Positions 6,306 to 10,620 of a stretch of 10,620 nucleotides of DNA are shown here, piece by piece. The stretch covers positions 1 to 10,620 of the forward strand of contig JAFQRU010000074.1 of NCBI GenBank assembly GCA_017409915.1. The letters run 5' to 3'. Below the pieces are notes generated by a model. It searched no databases. It had not been told where the DNA came from and saw only the letters and a list, made by a program, of their open reading frames with translations. Made by a program: the position numbers and the translations under genes. Every line of letters begins with the position of its first letter. Position 1 is the stretch's first letter. Source of the stretch: Clostridia bacterium (GTDB lineage: Bacteria > Bacillota > Clostridia > Monoglobales > Monoglobaceae).

Positions 6306-6315
6306 TTTGAGAATT

Positions 6316-9189
6316 ATGAAAAATCTCAAAAGACTTATCGCTTTAGTTGCTGTTTTTGCTCTTGCTTTAACAACAATCGCAAGTGCTGCATCTTTCACAG
6401 ATGTTGCTGAAGATAGCGCTTATTACAAAGCGGTAGAACAATTACACAAGATTGGTATAATCGATGGTTATACTGATGGAACATTCGGAGCAGAAAAGAC
6501 TGTTACAAGATCTGAAATGGCTAAGTTAATCGCTGCTATGCAGGGTTACGCTGAATCAGCTGCTGGTAAAGCTGTAACAAAGTTCTCTGACGTTCCTTCT
6601 ACACACTGGGCTTCTGGCTACATTGCTGCTGCTACTGGCGTTGCAATCGACGGCCGTCCTGACGGAACATTCGCTCCTGAAGAAGAAGTTAAGTATGAAG
6701 ATGCTGTTAAGATGATCATGGCTACACTTGGTTACACTGTTGTTGCTAACGCTAACGGCGGTTACCCAATGGGTTATGTATCTGCAGCTATCAAAGAAGG
6801 CGTAACAGAAGATGTTGTTAAGGCTGCTGTAGGAACACCTGCAAGCCGTGGCACAATTGCTCAGCTCATCTACAACGCAATCGACACACCATTAGTTGAA
6901 CAGATCACATGGAACCTCGATGGTTCTGGCGATTTCATCAAGTATGATGGCGAATCTAAGTATGCTGGTGAAGGCGTTGAATACAAGACTCTTATGACTG
7001 AAAACCTCGGCATCGTTAAGGGTGAAGGCGTTATCGCTACAACAAACTTCTATGGTTTCACAGCTGATAACAGCATTGACAAAGAAGACGACCTCGCAGT
7101 TGACTTCACAGGACTTGATAACAAGTACCTTTGGGGTGCAACTGTAAGTGAATTCCCAGGCGATGGCGTTTTAGTTGCTGATTCTGGCGCTGAAAACTTC
7201 CTTGGTAAAGCTGTTGAATTCTTCGCTTACGAAGACAAGTATGATAATTGGACACTTCTTTCTGTAGTTGCTGACGAAGCTTACAACAAGACAGTTACAT
7301 TCCCAATCTCTGCTCTTGATGTTGCTAAGACAGATGCAGACGCTCTTTACTACTACAAAGACGGTGCAAAGACAAGCACAAAGCTTGCTATTGATAATGA
7401 GACTACAGATGATCCTAAAGCTATGGTTATGAACAACAATATCGCTGGCGACATCACTGATCTTACAGGCTTAGTAAGCGTTGCTACTGAAACAGGCTTT
7501 GTAACAGTTATCGACAACGATAAGGATGCTGCTTTTGATGCAGTTATCATCGAAACAGCTGTTTCTGGTGTTGTTGACGGCATTGAAGACGGCGTAATCA
7601 TCCTCAAGGAAGATGTTGGCGTTGCTGAAATCGATACAGATGATGATGCTCTTCTCGTTAAATTCGTAAAAGACGGCGCAGAAGTTGAAGCTGACGCTAT
7701 CGCTGAAGGCGATGTTCTTTCTCTCGTATTTGCTGATGGATACGCTGGTTACCTCGTAGCTGACGTTATGCAGAACACAATTGAAGGAACTCTTACATCT
7801 ACAAAAGCTTCTGATTCTTCTATCGGTGGAACAGCTTACAAAGTAGATGGTAAGTGGTATGATTCTGCTATCGGAGCTCTCGATATCAAGGTTGGCGATG
7901 CTGCTAAGTTCTATATCGACAAGTTCGGTAGAATCGCTTATGTTGACGAAACAGTTTCTGTTTCTGGCAACTATGCATATATCTATGCAGTAGACTATGA
8001 AGCTGCTGAAGGTTTCAAGGCTGCTACATTCACATTCCAGATGTTAACAAAAGACGGCGTTAAGGAAATCGAAGCTGCTAACAGTTTCACAGTTAACGGC
8101 GACAAAGTAGTTGTTAAGGATATCACAGTTTCTGGCTCTGACATCGACTATGTTTACGATGTTGATGGCACAGAAGATGACTACACAGTAGCTCTTGACA
8201 CACTCGTTGGAAAGATGGTTGACTTAACAGTTGTTTCTGACGAAGTTAAGAAGATTGTTGTTGAAGATGCTGATGATGACATTCTTGCAAAAGAAGGAAC
8301 ATTCACAGGCGCAGCAGATGAAATTTATGTTGCTGAAGACCTCGAAGTTGACAACGTAACATTTGACGCTGACACAGTTGTATACTTCGTTGAAGAAGAT
8401 GGCGGCGAAATCGACAAGGCTGCAAGCTATGTTGGCACACTTGCTGACATCGAAACAGGTTCAGTTATCACTGGTGCTTACTACAGCAACAAGAAGGTAG
8501 CTGAAGATGCTAACATCCTCGTTGCATTTGGTCTTGGATTAGATATCAACGCTGCTTCTGGCTTAGCAGTTATCACAGATATCGTTGATTCTTCTAACGC
8601 TGATGAAGAAAGCATTTTCGAAATGACAGCTCTTTACAACGGCGAAGAAGTTGCTCTTACAACAACAGCTGCTGTATATGCTGACTACGAAGACGCATTA
8701 GAAATCGGTGATATCGTTAAGATTAAGGTTAACGGAAGCAAGGTTGTTACAGCTCTTGATATCGTAACAGACGATGTTAACGACAGAGCTGCTGGCGAAA
8801 CAGTTTCTGCTACAATCGACTACAGCTTCTCTGCTCCTGAAGTTATCGCTAAGGGATACGCTACTGCAATCAACAAGACAAGCAAGAAGATTACAGTTGC
8901 TGGCGAAACATACAGCCTCAGCAAGTTCGATAACATTTATGTAATCGACAAAACAGGCAGAAAGATCGAAGTTAAGAAGGGTTCTGCTGCAAGCTTTAAG
9001 CTTGATGAAAGACTCTATGATGCTGAATATGCTTCTAAGAAGATCTATGTTGATGACGTAGAACTCGGAACAGTTTCTGCTAAGGCTGACAACGTAGCTG
9101 ACTACGCAATCATCAGAAACTACGATGACGGCGAAGCTCTTGAACTTGTTATCGTTAAGGGTGCAACATACACAATTAAATCTAACTAA
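6316..9189 (+). CDS. Secreted SLH-domain protein, probable S-layer / abundant cell-surface protein
   Basis: The 957-residue product starts with a signal peptide (MKNLKR, hydrophobic core 7-21, likely cleavage after Ala24 in IASA-ASF). Three SLH repeats follow, which in this family hold the protein to cell-wall polymers. SLH1 (about 25-78) has FTDV, DGYTDGTFG and VTRSEMAKLI. SLH2 (about 88-140) has FSDVPSTHWASGYI and GRPDGTFAPEEEV, with KYED in place of TRAE. The degenerate SLH3 (about 145-192) has SRGT. Residues 200-957 are acidic, beta-rich and unrecognised, with many short strands ending in D/G turns, and no LPxTG anchor or catalytic motif that I can see. I find no cysteine in the whole protein, usual for S-layer proteins. 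Codon use (GCT, GTT, ACA, AAG, GAA, C-ending AAC/GAC/TAC) is markedly more biased than in the neighbours. It is monocistronic, with two promoters and its own terminator. Confidence 0.9.
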   Translation: MKNLKRLIALVAVFALALTTIASAASFTDVAEDSAYYKAVEQLHKIGIIDGYTDGTFGAEKTVTRSEMAKLIAAMQGYAESAAGKAVTKFSDVPSTHWASGYIAAATGVAIDGRPDGTFAPEEEVKYEDAVKMIMATLGYTVVANANGGYPMGYVSAAIKEGVTEDVVKAAVGTPASRGTIAQLIYNAIDTPLVEQITWNLDGSGDFIKYDGESKYAGEGVEYKTLMTENLGIVKGEGVIATTNFYGFTADNSIDKEDDLAVDFTGLDNKYLWGATVSEFPGDGVLVADSGAENFLGKAVEFFAYEDKYDNWTLLSVVADEAYNKTVTFPISALDVAKTDADALYYYKDGAKTSTKLAIDNETTDDPKAMVMNNNIAGDITDLTGLVSVATETGFVTVIDNDKDAAFDAVIIETAVSGVVDGIEDGVIILKEDVGVAEIDTDDDALLVKFVKDGAEVEADAIAEGDVLSLVFADGYAGYLVADVMQNTIEGTLTSTKASDSSIGGTAYKVDGKWYDSAIGALDIKVGDAAKFYIDKFGRIAYVDETVSVSGNYAYIYAVDYEAAEGFKAATFTFQMLTKDGVKEIEAANSFTVNGDKVVVKDITVSGSDIDYVYDVDGTEDDYTVALDTLVGKMVDLTVVSDEVKKIVVEDADDDILAKEGTFTGAADEIYVAEDLEVDNVTFDADTVVYFVEEDGGEIDKAASYVGTLADIETGSVITGAYYSNKKVAEDANILVAFGLGLDINAASGLAVITDIVDSSNADEESIFEMTALYNGEEVALTTTAAVYADYEDALEIGDIVKIKVNGSKVVTALDIVTDDVNDRAAGETVSATIDYSFSAPEVIAKGYATAINKTSKKITVAGETYSLSKFDNIYVIDKTGRKIEVKKGSAASFKLDERLYDAEYASKKIYVDDVELGTVSAKADNVADYAIIRNYDDGEALELVIVKGATYTIKSN

Positions 9190-9190
9190 T

Positions 9191-9244
9191 ATAAGTTTAA
9201 GACTTATTAACAAAGACGGGTTTATCCCGTCTTTGTTTTTTTTT
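9191..9244 (+). terminator. Rho-independent terminator of the SLH gene, preceded by a small inverted repeat
   Basis: AACAAAGACGGG (9209-9220) pairs perfectly over 12 bp with CCCGTCTTTGTT (9226-9237) around the loop TTTAT, followed by an uninterrupted T-run (9236-9244). Just upstream a 6-bp inverted repeat, ATAAGT/ACTTAT (9191-9196 and 9202-9207), starts one base after the stop codon and may add 3'-end stability. Confidence 0.95.
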
Positions 9245-9267
9245 GCCTGGAAGTTATTTTATAAATC

Positions 9268-9308
9268 TTTTTGACACTTAATATATTTTCTTGATATATT
9301 GTCAAAAA
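9268..9308 (+). other. Bulged stem with embedded promoter-like TTGACA-18-TATATT
   Basis: TTTTTGAC (9268-9275) pairs with GTCAAAAA (9301-9308), and AATATAT (9280-9286) with ATATATT (9294-9300), leaving a 4-nt bulge and a 7-nt loop. The same bases contain TTGACA (9271-9276) and TATATT (9295-9300) with an 18-bp spacer. It shares its A-run with the terminator stem at 9304-9334, so the two RNA structures could not form together. Whether it acts as a promoter, an RNA switch or neither cannot be told from sequence. Confidence 0.45.
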
Positions 9309-9340
9309 ACTCCCTTTCAGAGAGGGAGTTTTTTGTTTCT
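9304..9340 (+). terminator. Second hairpin terminator, upstream of argC
   Basis: AAAAAACTCCCT (9304-9315) pairs over 12 bp with AGGGAGTTTTTT (9323-9334) around a 7-nt loop. The T-run of the stem continues as TTTTTTGTTT. It lies 60 bp past the SLH terminator and 19 bp before the argC -35 box. It may be a back-up terminator that insulates argC from the highly expressed SLH gene. Its A-run/T-run symmetry could let it work in both directions. Confidence 0.82.
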
Positions 9341-9358
9341 GTTTTTCGACTTATTTCC

Positions 9359-9387
9359 TTGACAGATAAGGGGTATAGGAGTATAAT
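9359..9387 (+). promoter_or_regulatory. sigma-A promoter of argC-argJ, perfect consensus
   Basis: TTGACA (9359-9364), 17 bp, TATAAT (9382-9387): both hexamers and spacing match consensus. The predicted start near 9394 leaves a leader of about 40 nt before argC, too short for a T-box or similar riboswitch. I see no convincing ArgR operator, although the AT-rich sequence 9386-9420 could hide a weak one. Confidence 0.88.
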
Positions 9388-9433
9388 GATAATTGGTAAA
9401 ATATTTTGATTTTTTATTAAGAGAGAAACGGAT

Positions 9434-10357
9434 ATGACAAAGGTATTTATTGACGGCAGTGCCGGAACAACAGGACTTCGTATTCACGAAAGATTGGAAA
9501 ACAGAAAAGATATCGAGCTTATAATTTTGCCCGATGAAATCCGAAAGGATAAAGATGCAAGATATGAGGCGCTTAACTCCTCTGATATTGCTTTTCTTTG
9601 CTTGCCAGATAGCGCCGCAATAGAAGCAGTTTCTCTTGTAGAAAACAAGAACACAGCTATAATTGATACATCAACTGCCCACAGGGTAAACCCCGAATTC
9701 GAATATGGTTTTCCTGAACTTTTCGGCAGAAGAGAGAGAATTAAAAATTCAAAGCGAATTGCAAACCCGGGCTGTCACGCAAGCGGTTTCGTTGCTCTTG
9801 TTGAACCTCTTATAAGAGAGGGAATTATCTCTCCTAACGCTGACCTTTCTTGTTTTTCCATAACAGGTTACAGCGGTGGCGGAAAGCAGATGATTGCTCA
9901 GTATGAGGCTGACAGCCGACCATCTCTCCTTGGCGCGCCGAGACAATACGGTCTTGCCCAGTCGCACAAGCATCTTAAAGAGATGGCGAAGATTTCAGGT
10001 CTTGAAAATCTTCCCTGTTTCTCCCCGATTGTTGCAGATTTTTACAGCGGAATGGAAGTTACAGTTCCGCTCTTTACGAAGAATTTAAAGGGCAACTTAG
10101 AGGATGTCCGAAGAATTTACAGAGAAACATATAACAGCAAAATAGTGCATTTTGAAGAAACTCCCGATGAAGAGGGATTCTTATCCGCTCTTGCATTTTC
10201 GGGAAGAGACGATATGGAAATTTCCGCTTTCGGAAACGAAGACAGAATTATCTTAACTGCCCGATTTGATAACCTTGGAAAAGGTGCGTCAGGCTCAGCG
10301 ATTCAGAATATGAATATTCTCCTTGGAGTGCCCGAGGAAACAGGACTTAATGTATAG
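9434..10357 (+). CDS. argC: ArgC, N-acetyl-gamma-glutamyl-phosphate reductase, type 2 (short form)
   Basis: ArgC catalyses the NADPH-dependent reduction of N-acetylglutamyl phosphate to N-acetylglutamate semialdehyde, the third step of arginine biosynthesis in the cytoplasm. The 307-residue length and motifs fit the short type 2 family rather than the ~345-residue type 1 enzymes. Visible motifs are the nucleotide-binding loop FIDGSAGTTGLRI (5-17), IDTSTAHRV (77-85), the active-site segment ANPGCHASG with Cys114, GYSGGGKQMIAQYE (145-158), the His-containing SHKHLKEM (177-184), and NLGKGASGSAIQNMNI (280-295). The active-site segment usually reads NPGCYPTG; HASG here is a mild variant. The ribosome binding site is weak (AGAGAGAAACGG). 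It is followed after 14 bp by argJ and driven by the strong promoter at 9359. Assignment is confident. Confidence 0.95.
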   Translation: MTKVFIDGSAGTTGLRIHERLENRKDIELIILPDEIRKDKDARYEALNSSDIAFLCLPDSAAIEAVSLVENKNTAIIDTSTAHRVNPEFEYGFPELFGRRERIKNSKRIANPGCHASGFVALVEPLIREGIISPNADLSCFSITGYSGGGKQMIAQYEADSRPSLLGAPRQYGLAQSHKHLKEMAKISGLENLPCFSPIVADFYSGMEVTVPLFTKNLKGNLEDVRRIYRETYNSKIVHFEETPDEEGFLSALAFSGRDDMEISAFGNEDRIILTARFDNLGKGASGSAIQNMNILLGVPEETGLNV

Positions 10358-10371
10358 AGAGGAAATATAAT

Positions 10372-10620
10372 ATGAACATAATAAATGGCGGTGTTTGTGC
10401 CGCAAAAGGGTTTAAGGCAAACGGTATCCACTGCGGAATCCGTAAAAACCACACAAAAAAAGACCTTGCCTTAATATATAGCGAAACAAAAGCCAATGCG
10501 GCTGCGGTTTATACAACCAATCTCGTTAAAGGCGCGCCTCTTCTTGTAACAAAGGCGCATATCGAAGACGGACAGGCCCAGGCGGTTATCTGCAACAGCG
10601 GAAACGCCAACACCTGTAAC
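10372..10620 (+). CDS. argJ: ArgJ, glutamate N-acetyltransferase / amino-acid acetyltransferase (N-terminal 83 residues only)
   Basis: ArgJ moves the acetyl group from N-acetylornithine to glutamate, recycling it in arginine biosynthesis; bifunctional forms also make N-acetylglutamate from acetyl-CoA. Only 83 codons of roughly 400 lie in the window, and the frame is open to the edge. Family features seen are GGVCAAKGFKANGIHCGIRK (6-25), KKDLALIYSE (29-38), AAAVYTTNLVKGAPLLV (43-59) and CNSGNANTCN (74-83). The self-cleavage site (usually near AT-M-L) is beyond the edge, so mono- or bifunctionality cannot be judged. The ribosome binding site AGAGG (10358-10362) has a 9-nt gap to ATG, 14 bp after argC stops, consistent with an argCJ operon. 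Confidence 0.94.
   Translation, partial: MNIINGGVCAAKGFKANGIHCGIRKNHTKKDLALIYSETKANAAAVYTTNLVKGAPLLVTKAHIEDGQAQAVICNSGNANTCN

Noticed and set aside
6274..6315. Upstream TTG start adding 14 residues to the SLH protein
   Set aside because: The AAGGAGGA site lies downstream of it, and the ATG at 6316 gives a normal signal peptide beginning MKNLKR.
8698..9213. 171-codon open frame on the minus strand inside the SLH gene
   Set aside because: It is fully antisense to a well-supported gene, its open state follows from the codon bias of that gene, it crosses the SLH terminator region at its start, and its product shows no recognisable motif.
9388..9433. T-box, other riboswitch or ArgR operator before argC
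   Set aside because: The leader is only about 40 nt from the predicted start, too short for a T-box, and no ArgR-box inverted repeat of convincing quality is visible.

Overview
The window looks like chromosomal DNA of a low- to mid-GC Bacillota (Firmicutes) bacterium, most likely a Clostridia member. Supporting signs are an AddA-type helicase-nuclease, strong AGGAGG-type ribosome binding sites before most genes, textbook sigma-A promoters, an S-layer-homology (SLH) surface protein, and AT-rich intergenic DNA. No mobile element, tRNA, rRNA or CRISPR array is visible. Species cannot be named from the sequence alone.

Left half (1-5501, minus strand): one tight operon is read leftward from a clear promoter (TTGATT-17-TATAAT, 5473-5501). 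It encodes a 609-residue VIT/von Willebrand-A-like protein whose metal-binding site appears lost, then RpiB (sugar-phosphate isomerase), an RluA-family pseudouridine synthase, and AddA, which runs off the left edge after 762 codons. The genes overlap by 4 bp, lie 15 bp apart or abut directly, so translational coupling is likely. The products have no obvious shared pathway; this looks like a housekeeping cluster with one unusual member at its head.

Middle (5582-5900, plus strand): two tiny paralogous genes (39 and 38 codons) encode cysteine/glycine-rich, hydrophobic miniproteins. Both have very strong ribosome binding sites, and a 12-bp rho-independent terminator closes the pair. They are divergent from the left operon.

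Right-centre (5900-9244, plus strand): a 463-bp non-coding stretch carries the terminator of the small genes, an AT palindrome, two sigma-A promoters (TTGACA-17-TAAAAT and a perfect TTGACA-17-TATAAT), hairpins and a TTACA direct repeat. It leads into a 957-residue secreted, cysteine-free SLH protein, probably the main or an abundant S-layer/cell-surface protein. The gene has a distinct, highly expressed style of codon use and ends in a strong terminator.

Right end (9245-10620, plus strand): a compact element holds a second hairpin terminator that overlaps a promoter-like sequence and an alternative stem. A second perfect TTGACA-17-TATAAT promoter then drives argC (type 2, short form) followed by argJ (cut by the window edge), the start of an arginine biosynthesis operon.
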